Source: Candidatus Colwellia aromaticivorans (GTDB lineage: Bacteria > Pseudomonadota > Gammaproteobacteria > Enterobacterales > Alteromonadaceae). From it: DNA of 64,000 bases. Each line of letters begins with the position of its first letter. The first letter of the stretch is position 1. Positions 19,168-28,553 of the stretch are shown here, piece after piece. Position numbers and translations under genes: made by a program. The DNA lies in the NCBI RefSeq assembly GCF_003333305.1, contig NZ_QOLD01000081.1, positions 19,940 through 83,939 on the forward strand, read 5' to 3'. Below the pieces are notes generated by a model, which had not been told where the DNA came from, made no database searches, and worked only from the letters and a program-made list of their open reading frames with translations.

Positions 19168-21264
19168 TTAGATTGAATATTTAATACTGAAAGATACATA
19201 GTCGTGGTCTTCCATCTTGTTAGTCGTGCCAACACCACCGAAGAAACTGTTATAGTTTAAATCTGCAGACCAACGACTTTGATAATCAAAGGTTAATCCT
19301 AGGGACGTTGACTTTCTGCCTTCAATAAACATAAATAATGGATCGGGCGTAATACCTTTAACATCGTGGGCAAAGACTACACGTGGCGCTATATTGATAC
19401 CGGCAATAACGTTAGTGTATTCAAATTTAGCTATTGCACGATAACCCCAAGCGAACTCAGTTGGGAATGGGTTAGACTCAACACCGTCTTGTATTATTCC
19501 TTCTAAAATAGGGCCAATAGGACCCGCAATACCACCATTACGCGCAGTACCAGGACCATTTAAACGTAATACACTTTGCTCAGGCATATCATTAATATTG
19601 ATACCACCTATTTCAATAAGCCCGACCAATTGACTGGCACCAAAAGTAGGACCAAACAAATGCGTTAATGTCATTTGTGCTTGTAATGTATCTGATAATA
19701 TATAACCCGTTGCAGTTTCGCCTGAGCCATAAGGCGAACCGTCAACTTTAACCACTTGAGAAATACCATCTAAAATACCTGTACCTGGAATACCAGCATT
19801 AGCTAATTGCTGAGGTACGGAGGCAAAAAGCAATTCAACATCATCAATTTGCAAAGGTTCATCTTGTCGATAACTCACTTCGCCTGAGAATGCTGTTGTG
19901 CCTATTGTGGTGTTAAAGCTCATCGCGTACATTTTAATGTCTTCGACATAATCAATCTCAACACGAGAGAAGCTATTTAAATCAGAATAGTTATCTTCAG
20001 TAATTTCATTTCCTGCTAGTGCCTGCCCTACTATATAACCTACATCACCTTCTAGTGATGCCATACTAAAGTCTGCAGTAATACCTGTGAAGATTGGGCG
20101 ACGACTATGATAATTCACATGATACAAGCTTATCTCTGTATCATTTAGTTCAGGTAAGAACCAAGATAAACGTAAACCATATTGGCCACCATCATCAGGT
20201 TCATTTTCAGCTTTAGAGCCAGGAGCTCTTAAGGTGATATTTTGAACATAAGTAGCATACATTTTCCCTGCATCCTCAGGAGATACTTGCCCGGCCAGAA
20301 CAGCATCACCAATTTCATTTAGACCAGCAATTAGATAATCTAAATTCATATCAGGATTGCCGCCAAAGCCAAGTTGAACATTATTATATTGGCCGCCGTC
20401 ACCGGCAAAATCGTTGGTAGAAAAATAACTACCTGGTGGAGGTAAAATAGTTTTTTCCCAACTGTATTGATAGAACATTTCCACGTTAAAATTATCCGTA
20501 ACACCTAAAGACGCCCATAAGGCCCCAAAAGGTATAAAGGCTTCTTTTACTTCAGCGCCTGGCGCACGTAAACGGGCAACATCAACAGGGTTTATCTCAC
20601 TAATACCATGAGAAATTAAAGTACTTTCACCCCAGCTAATGACTTGATCACCAAGGCGTACTGAGAAAGGCATTTCGCCGATTTCAAAATCACCATAAAC
20701 ATAGGCATCGAGTAAGCGGATATCTTTACAGACTTGCTCTCTCGCTTCACCATCTCTACATGGATCAAATACATTACCAGTAAGCGCATTAGATGAATCT
20801 CTATCTTCGTCCATCATTGCGTAATCATAAAAGTACATACCACGAACAAATACACCAACATTTTGATATTGGATATCTAACTCATGAACACCTTTAAATA
20901 TCTTAGAGAAGCTTTCGTCCGAATCGTAGTTTAAATTGCCATTATCACCATTGGTAGAGTAACTTCCTGCACCATTCCAGACATCGTCTTTAACAGGGTT
21001 TGGTGCGTAGACTTTATAATTACTAAAATCTAAGCCACTATTGGCATTGTTAGACTTACCTATATTGTCATTCCAGTTGCGGCTTTCGGTTCGTATACTC
21101 GTTCCCAAACTAAAAGTAGAATCAAAGCTGACTTCGACATCACCAAATTCCCACCTTGCAGCTTGAGCATTATTAATACTTGCACCTAATAATGTCATTG
21201 AAAGTGCTGCGGCAATACCAGCAGCTAAAGGTTTTTTAGAAAACCTGCGATGGCTATATTTCAT
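19168..21264 (-). CDS. DUF1302 outer-membrane protein
   Basis: This 698-residue protein has a long signal peptide (Tat/Sec-like RRF, then AAALSMTLLG, cleavage near AQA-A). It opens with ARWEFGDVEVSFDSTFSLGTSIRTESRNW (ends shown), the DUF1302 hallmark, and has GDQVISWGESTLISHGISEINPVD, another family block. It ends in FSIKYSI, consistent with a large outer-membrane barrel. I chose the ATG at 21264 because AGGGGA sits seven bases upstream; an earlier ATG at 21288 has no such support and would extend the signal peptide. It is the first gene of the module, and probably forms the outer-membrane component paired with DUF1329. Confidence 0.9.
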   Translation of the reverse strand: MKYSHRRFSKKPLAAGIAAALSMTLLGASINNAQAARWEFGDVEVSFDSTFSLGTSIRTESRNWNDNIGKSNNANSGLDFSNYKVYAPNPVKDDVWNGAGSYSTNGDNGNLNYDSDESFSKIFKGVHELDIQYQNVGVFVRGMYFYDYAMMDEDRDSSNALTGNVFDPCRDGEAREQVCKDIRLLDAYVYGDFEIGEMPFSVRLGDQVISWGESTLISHGISEINPVDVARLRAPGAEVKEAFIPFGALWASLGVTDNFNVEMFYQYSWEKTILPPPGSYFSTNDFAGDGGQYNNVQLGFGGNPDMNLDYLIAGLNEIGDAVLAGQVSPEDAGKMYATYVQNITLRAPGSKAENEPDDGGQYGLRLSWFLPELNDTEISLYHVNYHSRRPIFTGITADFSMASLEGDVGYIVGQALAGNEITEDNYSDLNSFSRVEIDYVEDIKMYAMSFNTTIGTTAFSGEVSYRQDEPLQIDDVELLFASVPQQLANAGIPGTGILDGISQVVKVDGSPYGSGETATGYILSDTLQAQMTLTHLFGPTFGASQLVGLIEIGGININDMPEQSVLRLNGPGTARNGGIAGPIGPILEGIIQDGVESNPFPTEFAWGYRAIAKFEYTNVIAGINIAPRVVFAHDVKGITPDPLFMFIEGRKSTSLGLTFDYQSRWSADLNYNSFFGGVGTTNKMEDHDYVSFSIKYSI

Positions 21265-21527
21265 TAATTTTCCCCTGTAGCGAATCAAGAAACCTAAAAA
21301 TAATATTATATTCTTGCTAATAAACTTAATTATTAAAGCAGTATTTTATGGCTTGGCTTAACATCGTTATTTGTTTTTATATCTATTTACTTCAAATGTA
21401 ATTGTTAGTACACAAGTAGAAGTTAAGCAATAATTGCATCATTTAAACTCGGTAGCAAGCGTAAAAATCAATAGTTAAATCGCTGTATTTTAAAGATTTG
21501 CAATTAATACTTTAACAGTAACCAACG
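21265..21527. other. Upstream region of the DUF1302 module
   Basis: This AT-rich, non-coding stretch probably holds the promoter of the DUF1302-DUF1329 unit. I see no unambiguous -35/-10 pair, no operator-like palindrome apart from the hairpin listed at 21528, and no small reading frame with a ribosome-binding site. Confidence 0.45.
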
Positions 21528-21555
21528 CGCGTTTAAAACAACCGTTTTAAACGCG
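21528..21555. repeat. Perfect 12-bp inverted repeat
   Basis: CGCGTTTAAAAC, a four-base loop, and GTTTTAAACGCG form a perfect stem in the spacer between the DUF1302 promoter region and the DUF2835 gene. There is no immediate T-run on either strand (TTTTTTT occurs 15 bases later on the plus strand), so it is not a classic terminator. It could be a protein-binding site or a weak 3' end for the pepN-DUF2835 transcript. Confidence 0.5.
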
Positions 21556-21693
21556 GTTATGTAAACTGATTTTTTTGAATTAAGTTAATAAAATAAGGGT
21601 TTTTTCATGAATTACTTTTCATTATTAAACTCACGGATGGTCTGACCACTGTTTAAAGCTATTACTCTACTACTGATAAAAAAAGAATAATAT

Positions 21694-21906
21694 TTATAAT
21701 TTAATTAGTGATAAAAATTTATTATTTTGTGTTTCTAAACAAAAATTGCCATAAACACCATCATTTGTTAAGTGGCTTCGAAGGTGCATGGCGGGAAATT
21801 GGACAGTAGTTCCAAGGTTGGTTTTCACCACAATGGAATAAATTTGGCCTCGGTAATAAGGCAAAAATTCATTTTTTGATATATTTAAAGAAAAATAATA
21901 CTTCAT
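21694..21906 (-). CDS. DUF2835 family small protein
   Basis: This 70-residue protein matches the DUF2835 pattern well. It opens with YYFSLNISKNEFLPYYRGQI, then has VQFPAMHLRSHLTNDGVYGNF and ends KFLSLIKL. The family is small, cytoplasmic by appearance (no signal or membrane segment) and has no known function. It follows pepN by 116 bases on the same strand, an arrangement I know from other gammaproteobacteria, where pyrD often comes next. A functional tie to pepN is unproven. Length and conservation of the YYRG and FPAxxLR blocks make it a real gene despite its size. Confidence 0.85.
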   Translation of the reverse strand: MKYYFSLNISKNEFLPYYRGQIYSIVVKTNLGTTVQFPAMHLRSHLTNDGVYGNFCLETQNNKFLSLIKL

Positions 21907-22022
21907 ATTCTCAAGTCGAAAAGAGTCATTTTAAGCCAGGATTCAGATGAACCTGAACTTTGACTTATTTAATAAGATAACTATCGATACGTACAATAAA
22001 AAGCATCGGGCGTGTTAATTTG

Positions 22023-24614
22023 TTAAGAAGCCAACGCAGCATCCAGTTTCTCTTTTAAATCATTAGATAAATTAGGCAAAGCCTGTAAACGAACGAGTTG
22101 CGTCTGCATCAATTGTTTATGTGGCTGGGCAAAGCTATTAAATTGGATCAATGGCGAAATTAATCTTGAAGCTACTTGCGGGTTGATAGTATTTAATTCC
22201 GCTATATTGTCTGCTAAAAATTGATAACCCTCACCTGTTGGACTATGAAAATATTTGGGATTATTCATGGCAAAAGCGCCAATTAACGATCTAGCGCGAT
22301 TAGGATTCTTAAGACTAAATAACTCATGTTTAATTAGTTTATTTAATTGCTCAAAAATGTCATCACTTCGTACACTAGCCCCTAATGAAAACCATTTATC
22401 CATAACTAATGACGTTGTCTGCCATTGTTGTTCAAATTTTTGCATGTATAAAGGAAGTTTAACAAGGTTATATCTAGCTGAAAAATTTAATGCCGCAAGT
22501 GAGTCTGTCATATTGTCAGATGACTCAAATTGTTGATCAACTAATATAGCGTGTTGCTCTATTGCGGCTAAATAAAACAAACAAGTATTCTTTAATGCTT
22601 TATTCGAGATTATGTCTGCGTCACAAATATTAGTTAGTTCTAACGCTAATGAACAAGCTTTAAACTTACTTAATAAAGCTTGCTCTAAACCTTGTGCTAA
22701 ACATAGTGTAAGGGTGTTAATGGCGTTAACTAAGCTTATAGGATCAACTTGTTCGATTAAATCTGCTGCTTCATCAAAACTTGGTAAGGCTAGTTGCTCA
22801 GCTATAAATGCAGGATCATCATTAGCGCTTAGAATACCCGTAAAACAAATTATTAGCTGTTCAGGAATTTCAAAAGAAGGATTCAATGTCAGTTCTTTTA
22901 TCGTTGACATTAACAACTTTTGCCCAGCATCCCATCGACAAAAGCTATTATTAGCGTTCGATATTATTGTAAATAAGCTTTCATCATCTTGAACAAAGTT
23001 AACTTTCACTGGTGCACTAAAATCTGCTAACAAGGCTAAGGTTGGCTTAGCCCTAAGTCCTGAAAAAGTCCATGATTGCTCTTGCGCTTTTAATTCAATT
23101 AAATGTTCTTGAATGCTAGTATCTTCATTATCATTATTAACAATCAATTCAAGCTTTATGGGTATATGTAATGCATTAGGACTTGGTTGTTTGGTCGTGA
23201 TAGGTGATTGCTGTGCTAATGTTATGTGATACTCATTTTTTACTGCATCAAAACTTTCGCTAACACGTACCGCTGGCGTACCTGATTGGCTATACCATAA
23301 CTTGAATTGCCTTAAATCTTTATTCGAAGCATCACTCATGGCATCGATAAAGTCATCACAAGTTACCGCCATGCCATCAAAACGCTTAAAGTAGAGATCC
23401 ATGCCCGATCTAAAGTTATCTTTACCCAATAAGGTATGTAGCATACGAATAACTTCAGCGCCTTTCTCATACACAGTTAAGGTATAGAAATTATTCATTT
23501 CTAAAACTTTTTCTGGTCGAATAGGATGCGCCATTGGGCCTGCGTCTTCAGCAAATTGCAGTGAACGTAATACCCGAACATTTTGAATTCGTGTAACCGA
23601 ACTTGAATGCATGTCTGCACTAAATTGTTGATCTCGAAAAACAGTTAAGCCTTCTTTTAAACTGAGTTGAAACCAATCTCGACAAGTGACTCTATTACCC
23701 GTCCAATTATGAAAGTACTCATGAGCAATAACTGCTTCAATATTAAAATAATCCGTGTCTGTTGCAGATAACTTATCTGCTAAAACATATTTACTGTTAA
23801 AAACGTTTAAGCCTTTATTTTCCATCGCACCCATGTTGAAAAAATCAACAGCAACAATCATATAAATATTTAAGTCATATTCCAGTCCAAAGGTTTGTTC
23901 ATCCCATGTCATTGATTTTTTTAACGACACCATGGCATGTTCAGCCTTATGTAAATTGCCTTTATCAACAAAAATCTCTAAAGCAACCTCTTTACCTGAG
24001 CACGTGGTAAATGTATCAGCTAATAAATCAAAGTCTCCAGCAACTAAAGCAAATAGGTAGCATGGTTTTGGGAAGGGATCATACCAGGTTGAAAAATGTT
24101 TGTTGTCGGCTAATTCACCATGATCAATTTTATTGCCATTCGATAAAAGAGAAGGATACAGAGTCTTGTCGCCAATCACTGTAGTTGTGAAGATGGCCAT
24201 TACGTCAGGTCTATCTAAGTAATAGCTAATACGGCGAAAACCTTCAGATTCACACTGACTGCAAAAAGCCCCTCCGGATTTAAATAACCCTTCAAGTGAG
24301 GTGTTATCTACAGGATTTATTTCAGTAATAATTATCAGCTTAAAGTTCTGTTTATCTGTTGTAATAATGAGGCTGTTTTCTAATTGTTGGTATTGATCTG
24401 TTGATAATAGTTCGTTATCAATTGACACCGATACCAAAGTTAGTTTCTCACCATCTAAAATCAGGTTTTCTTTATGCTCCCCTCGCCTATTAATGATTAA
24501 TTCGTTAATAACCTGAGTATTGGTATCATCTAATTCTATCGTTAGATTAACCGTTTCAATGGTGAAATTTGCAGGGCTGTAATCAGCTAAAAATCGAGCA
24601 GTTGAGCGAGTCAT
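22023..24614 (-). CDS. pepN: Aminopeptidase N (M1 zinc metallopeptidase)
   Basis: This enzyme releases N-terminal amino acids from peptides in the cytoplasm. The 863 residues match the proteobacterial PepN length. The substrate-binding GAMEN motif is at residues 262-266. The zinc site is HEYFH at 298-302, with the downstream ligand Glu in LKEGLTVFRDQQ about 19 residues later. A YEKGAEVIRML block follows, and the C-terminal ARM-like helical domain is complete. The start has CAGGA upstream. A terminator for nhaC lies within the 44-base gap just before it, so its promoter may lie inside the end of nhaC. Confidence 0.96.
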   Translation of the reverse strand: MTRSTARFLADYSPANFTIETVNLTIELDDTNTQVINELIINRRGEHKENLILDGEKLTLVSVSIDNELLSTDQYQQLENSLIITTDKQNFKLIIITEINPVDNTSLEGLFKSGGAFCSQCESEGFRRISYYLDRPDVMAIFTTTVIGDKTLYPSLLSNGNKIDHGELADNKHFSTWYDPFPKPCYLFALVAGDFDLLADTFTTCSGKEVALEIFVDKGNLHKAEHAMVSLKKSMTWDEQTFGLEYDLNIYMIVAVDFFNMGAMENKGLNVFNSKYVLADKLSATDTDYFNIEAVIAHEYFHNWTGNRVTCRDWFQLSLKEGLTVFRDQQFSADMHSSSVTRIQNVRVLRSLQFAEDAGPMAHPIRPEKVLEMNNFYTLTVYEKGAEVIRMLHTLLGKDNFRSGMDLYFKRFDGMAVTCDDFIDAMSDASNKDLRQFKLWYSQSGTPAVRVSESFDAVKNEYHITLAQQSPITTKQPSPNALHIPIKLELIVNNDNEDTSIQEHLIELKAQEQSWTFSGLRAKPTLALLADFSAPVKVNFVQDDESLFTIISNANNSFCRWDAGQKLLMSTIKELTLNPSFEIPEQLIICFTGILSANDDPAFIAEQLALPSFDEAADLIEQVDPISLVNAINTLTLCLAQGLEQALLSKFKACSLALELTNICDADIISNKALKNTCLFYLAAIEQHAILVDQQFESSDNMTDSLAALNFSARYNLVKLPLYMQKFEQQWQTTSLVMDKWFSLGASVRSDDIFEQLNKLIKHELFSLKNPNRARSLIGAFAMNNPKYFHSPTGEGYQFLADNIAELNTINPQVASRLISPLIQFNSFAQPHKQLMQTQLVRLQALPNLSNDLKEKLDAALAS

Positions 24615-24624
24615 AAATCATCCT

Positions 24625-24650
24625 GAAAAAATAGCCTGCGATGCAGGCTA
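24625..24650 (-). terminator. Terminator of nhaC, just upstream of pepN
   Basis: A perfect eight-base-pair stem, TAGCCTGC / GCAGGCTA with a three-base loop, is followed on the minus strand by TTTTTTC. It lies between the nhaC stop and the pepN start, only ten bases from the pepN ATG. Confidence 0.8.
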
Positions 24651-24658
24651 AAATAAAA

Positions 24659-26122
24659 TTAAGTTGTCGTTGCTAATTTTTTAATCTTAAAGCCAATAAA
24701 GCCATAAACAACGGCTAATACTGGGTTAATTAAGTTAAAGAAACTATAAAATATATAATCAAGCGGGTTCACTAATAACACGCTATACATATATGCGCCA
24801 CAAGTGTTCCACGGAATAAGTGGTGACGTTATTGTTCCTGAATCTTCTAGTGTACGGCTTAGTACGAGAGGATGTAATCCACGTCGTTGATATTCCTCTT
24901 TATACATGCGTCCAGGCATCACAATAGCCATATATTGATCAGCGGTAATTAAGTTTGTACCTATACATGTTGCTACAGTACTTGCAATTAAACTGCCGGT
25001 AGATTTTGCCGTTGCAAGAATCGCACTAACAAATTTACGTAACATACCCAAATATTCTAATACAGAGCCAAAGCTTAAAGCACACATAATTAACCAAATT
25101 GTGTTGAGCATTTTCGACATACCACCACCACTTAATAACTTGTCTAATTCTGCATTTCCTGTAGCAATACTGACACCATCAAAAAAAGCTGTCCACACTA
25201 CTTTTATATTAGCGGTTAGAACGCCTGTATTCTCATTGGCTAATCGTAAAATCAACTCCTGTTGAAAGAAAACCGCCCATAAACCTCCCATTAACGCGCC
25301 AATAGCAACAGCAGGAAATGCAGGTACTTTTTTTATTGCTAAAAATAATAATACGACTAATGGTATTAAATTCAATAGACTAATATTAAATTGCTGTTCT
25401 AGTTGATTACTCAAATCTATAATAGACGTCGTTGATGCTGTGGTTTCTTCACTAAAACCTAAAATTAAAAATAAAATAATAGCAGTTGAAATAGAAGGTA
25501 CTGTTGTCCAAAACATATAACGTATATGAGAGAATAATTCACTTCCTGCTATAGCTGGCGCTAAATTGGTGGTTTCAGATAGCGGTGATATTTTATCACC
25601 AAAATACGCACCAGAAATGACAGCACCTGCGGTAATTGCTGGATCTAATGATAATCCTTGCGCAATGCCAATTAATGCCACACCAATCGTTGCTGCCGTG
25701 GTCCAAGAGCTACCAATGCTTAAGGCAACAATGCTACAAATAATACAGGCTGCAGCATAGAACCAACTGGGATCGAGTATTTGTAAACCATAATAAATCA
25801 TCGTGGGCACTGTACCCGATAACAACCAAGTACCAATAAGCGATCCAACCGCGAGTAAAATAAGCACTGCGCCAAGTGATAAAGAAATACCACTTATAAT
25901 AGCTTTCTCAATATCATGCCACTTATTACCATTTTTAATGCCGATAATCACCGCAATACCCATAGCAATTAACAATGCTATTTGATTAGGTCCATATGAT
26001 GAGTCATTACCAAAGTAGACTACCGCTATAGCTAATAATGCGACTAAAGATATAACGGGAATAAAAGCATCTAACATGCTCGGTTCTTTAGAGTTAGTTT
26101 GCTCAAGTGGTTGCTTTGACAT
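24659..26122 (-). CDS. nhaC: Na+/H+ antiporter, NhaC family
   Basis: This 487-residue inner-membrane protein has about twelve hydrophobic helices. NhaC-family blocks include ALSIGSSWTTAATIGVALIG, AGAVISGAYFGDKISPLSET and SLIASTVATCIGTNLITADQ, where the SSWTTAAT and GDKISPLSETTN segments line the ion pathway. It exchanges cytoplasmic Na+ for external H+, fitting a marine organism. Its upstream spacer is largely filled by repeat element D, which starts about 31 bases from the ATG, so the promoter may overlap that element. Some NhaC relatives exchange malate/lactate instead (MleN), which cannot be excluded. Confidence 0.9.
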   Translation of the reverse strand: MSKQPLEQTNSKEPSMLDAFIPVISLVALLAIAVVYFGNDSSYGPNQIALLIAMGIAVIIGIKNGNKWHDIEKAIISGISLSLGAVLILLAVGSLIGTWLLSGTVPTMIYYGLQILDPSWFYAAACIICSIVALSIGSSWTTAATIGVALIGIAQGLSLDPAITAGAVISGAYFGDKISPLSETTNLAPAIAGSELFSHIRYMFWTTVPSISTAIILFLILGFSEETTASTTSIIDLSNQLEQQFNISLLNLIPLVVLLFLAIKKVPAFPAVAIGALMGGLWAVFFQQELILRLANENTGVLTANIKVVWTAFFDGVSIATGNAELDKLLSGGGMSKMLNTIWLIMCALSFGSVLEYLGMLRKFVSAILATAKSTGSLIASTVATCIGTNLITADQYMAIVMPGRMYKEEYQRRGLHPLVLSRTLEDSGTITSPLIPWNTCGAYMYSVLLVNPLDYIFYSFFNLINPVLAVVYGFIGFKIKKLATTT

Positions 26123-26152
26123 AATTTTAAATTAACCTTTTATTATTATTTT

Positions 26153-26295
26153 ACATGCCTATGTAGATGGCTCAGGATCGTCATCCCCGTGATTTCTTAA
26201 TCGGGGATCTAGTGTATTAAGCGTAATAGATCTTCGATCAGATACTTCGAAGATGACGTATGCAGTTACATCCTGAGTTATGTGCATAGGCATGT
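26153..26295. repeat. MITE-like repeat element D
   Basis: A 143-base element has imperfect terminal inverted repeats of about 26 bases: ACATGCCTATG outermost, with CTCAGGAT further in. Nested inside are CGTCATC ends and a hairpin ATCCCCG / CGGGGAT. Both flanks read TATTTT, a possible six-base target duplication, though AT-rich flanks could match by chance. It lies between the prc terminator and nhaC. Confidence 0.7.
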
Positions 26296-26358
26296 TATTT
26301 TATGTTACTTTGCATATTTATGAGTTTATATAAATAAAAACACTGTAGTTAAGATACA

Positions 26359-26385
26359 AGAAAGCCGCCCTATAGGCGGCTTTCT
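26359..26385 (-). terminator. Terminator of prc
   Basis: An 11-base-pair stem, AGAAAGCCGCC / GGCGGCTTTCT, with a five-base loop lies 14 bases after the prc stop. The T-rich tail on the minus strand (TTTCTTGTATCTT) is interrupted, so efficiency may be moderate. Confidence 0.75.
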
Positions 26386-26398
26386 CACACAATTTTTA

Positions 26399-28501
26399 TT
26401 ATTTTTTAGCTATCTTACCTAAACTAATTAAATCAAAAGTAATACGTGCTGTTTCATCTAAAAATGGATCTAATTCATCTAATTCATCAGGTAAATCATC
26501 AAGCGAGATTATTCTCTCTTTACCCATATCGACAAGACGTTCATTAGCACGAATAAGTTGTTTTTCCTTACGCGCTTCCCGTTTAGCTTTGCGTGTTTCT
26601 AGGTTAAGAGAAATAGTTTTATCGTCTTTTTCAGCTTTATACTTTTCAATATCAGTGAGTAAATAATTAAATTCACTGTTACCTTTAATACGTTGTTGGT
26701 ATAGCGAAGTTAAATAACTAACATCAGTTTTAATATCATTAAGCTTAGTGTATTGCGCTTTATCTATCTGATCCCAAGGTAATGCATTTTCCTCTTTACT
26801 TTCACCCCAATCTTTAGGGTCTATACCAGAAGGAAAGGAAATATCAGGTAATACACCTCTATGTTGAGTGCTGCCGCCGTTAATACGATAAAACTTAGCG
26901 ATAGTATACTGAATACTACCTAATGGGTTCTCGTATAAATCATATACTCTACCCAAACCTCTATGTTGTTGCACAGTACCTTTGCCAAAAGTATGCTCAC
27001 CAACAATGACACCTCGTCCATAATCTTGTATCGCTGCAGCAAAAATTTCTGATGCTGAAGCGCTGTATCTATCAACCATAACCGTTAAAGGGCCATCATA
27101 ATAACTAATGCCATCTTTATCACGGAGAACATCAACTCGATTGGCACCATTTCTAATTTGTACTACAGGGCCTTTATCGATAAACAAACCCGTTAATAGT
27201 GTGGCTTCAGGTAACGAGCCTCCACCATTACTACGCAGATCGATAATAATTCCCTGCACTTCTTGTTCTTTTAGCTTTGCTATTTCTTTTTTTACATCTC
27301 GAGATAAATTATTATAAAAACTTGGAATGGTAATTATCCCCAATTTTTTACCTTGGCTATTTCTTTCATCAGAGCCATCATCTATACCGACACCTTCAAA
27401 ATATACTTCAGACTTAGCAGCTTTGTTTTCTAATTTAATTTTATCTCGAACGATGGTGACTATTTTAACATTTGAGATATCTTCAGACTTTCCTGAGATT
27501 ACCTGTAGTCTAACTGTTGTTCCTTTAGGGCCTTTAATTTTATCAACAACATCATCTAATCGCCAACCGATAATATCTTCAAAATCTTTTTCACCTTGAG
27601 CAACACCGACAATACGATCTTTTGCCTTTAATTGTTTCGATTGATCAGCCGGTCCACCACTAATGACACTTTGAATGACCGTATAATCTTCTTCTGCACG
27701 TAATACCGCACCAATACCTTCAAGCGATAAATTCATCTCCATTTGAAAACGCTCTGCATTACGAGGAGATAAGTAAGAGGTATGAGGTTCCACTACACGA
27801 GCAAAGCTGTTCATTACTAATTGAAAAACATCTTCGCTTTCACTTTGCTTTAAACGCTTAATTGCGTATTTATAACGCTTTATTAGTACTTCTTTAATTT
27901 TAGGCCATTCTTTACCTGTTAACGTTAAATTTAAGGCGTCAGACTTTACTTTTATACGCCATAATTCATTTAATTCAGCGACAGACTCTGCCCAAGCAGC
28001 ATCTTCACGATCATAAGAATAAACTTCATCTTGGGTATAAATAAATGGTGATTGTTGGGCTCTTTGATCAGAAGAATCTTCAGTTCCTAATAAACTAAGC
28101 GCATATTCATAACGCTCTAAACGACGCTGCATATTTAAATTATAAATATCGTAAGCAAAATCGAGTCTACCACGGGCAAAAGCATCATCAAAATCTACAC
28201 TATATTTTTCAAAACTAGTGATATCTTTGGCTAAAAAAACATGTCGAGAATAATCTAACTGTTTAATAAATCGTTCAAAAACTTCTTCGGATAATGCATC
28301 ACTAATTTTAACTTTTTTATAGTGACCACGAGTAAACCTAGCGGTTATACGCTTACTTGCCGTAGCATGCTGACTTTCCGGTGCTAAAATAGGCAGTTCT
28401 AGATCTTTACTTTCATCAATAAATGCTAAAGCACTTATACTACCTATTGAGAAACTTACCGATATTGAAACGGCAAGTGCTATACGACAAAGTTTTTGCA
28501 T
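26399..28501 (-). CDS. prc: Carboxy-terminal (tail-specific) protease Prc
   Basis: This periplasmic serine protease recognises nonpolar C-termini, degrades tagged proteins and processes penicillin-binding protein 3 in E. coli. The 700-residue protein has a signal peptide (MQKLCRIALAVSISVSF). A helical N-terminal domain follows, then a PDZ domain around residues 230-330 (LEGIGAVLRAEEDYTVI) and the S41 protease domain. The catalytic Ser is in DRYSASASEIFAAA and the Lys in FGKGTVQ. I start at 28501, where GGAGAAG lies five bases upstream; the frame continues to an ATG at 28531 without such support. It follows proQ by 52 bases, the same pairing as in E. coli. Confidence 0.95.
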   Translation of the reverse strand: MQKLCRIALAVSISVSFSIGSISALAFIDESKDLELPILAPESQHATASKRITARFTRGHYKKVKISDALSEEVFERFIKQLDYSRHVFLAKDITSFEKYSVDFDDAFARGRLDFAYDIYNLNMQRRLERYEYALSLLGTEDSSDQRAQQSPFIYTQDEVYSYDREDAAWAESVAELNELWRIKVKSDALNLTLTGKEWPKIKEVLIKRYKYAIKRLKQSESEDVFQLVMNSFARVVEPHTSYLSPRNAERFQMEMNLSLEGIGAVLRAEEDYTVIQSVISGGPADQSKQLKAKDRIVGVAQGEKDFEDIIGWRLDDVVDKIKGPKGTTVRLQVISGKSEDISNVKIVTIVRDKIKLENKAAKSEVYFEGVGIDDGSDERNSQGKKLGIITIPSFYNNLSRDVKKEIAKLKEQEVQGIIIDLRSNGGGSLPEATLLTGLFIDKGPVVQIRNGANRVDVLRDKDGISYYDGPLTVMVDRYSASASEIFAAAIQDYGRGVIVGEHTFGKGTVQQHRGLGRVYDLYENPLGSIQYTIAKFYRINGGSTQHRGVLPDISFPSGIDPKDWGESKEENALPWDQIDKAQYTKLNDIKTDVSYLTSLYQQRIKGNSEFNYLLTDIEKYKAEKDDKTISLNLETRKAKREARKEKQLIRANERLVDMGKERIISLDDLPDELDELDPFLDETARITFDLISLGKIAKK

Positions 28502-28553
28502 ACATACTTCTCCAAACTGTTTTCTTAACACAACTGAGTTTTAACAGGTAAAT

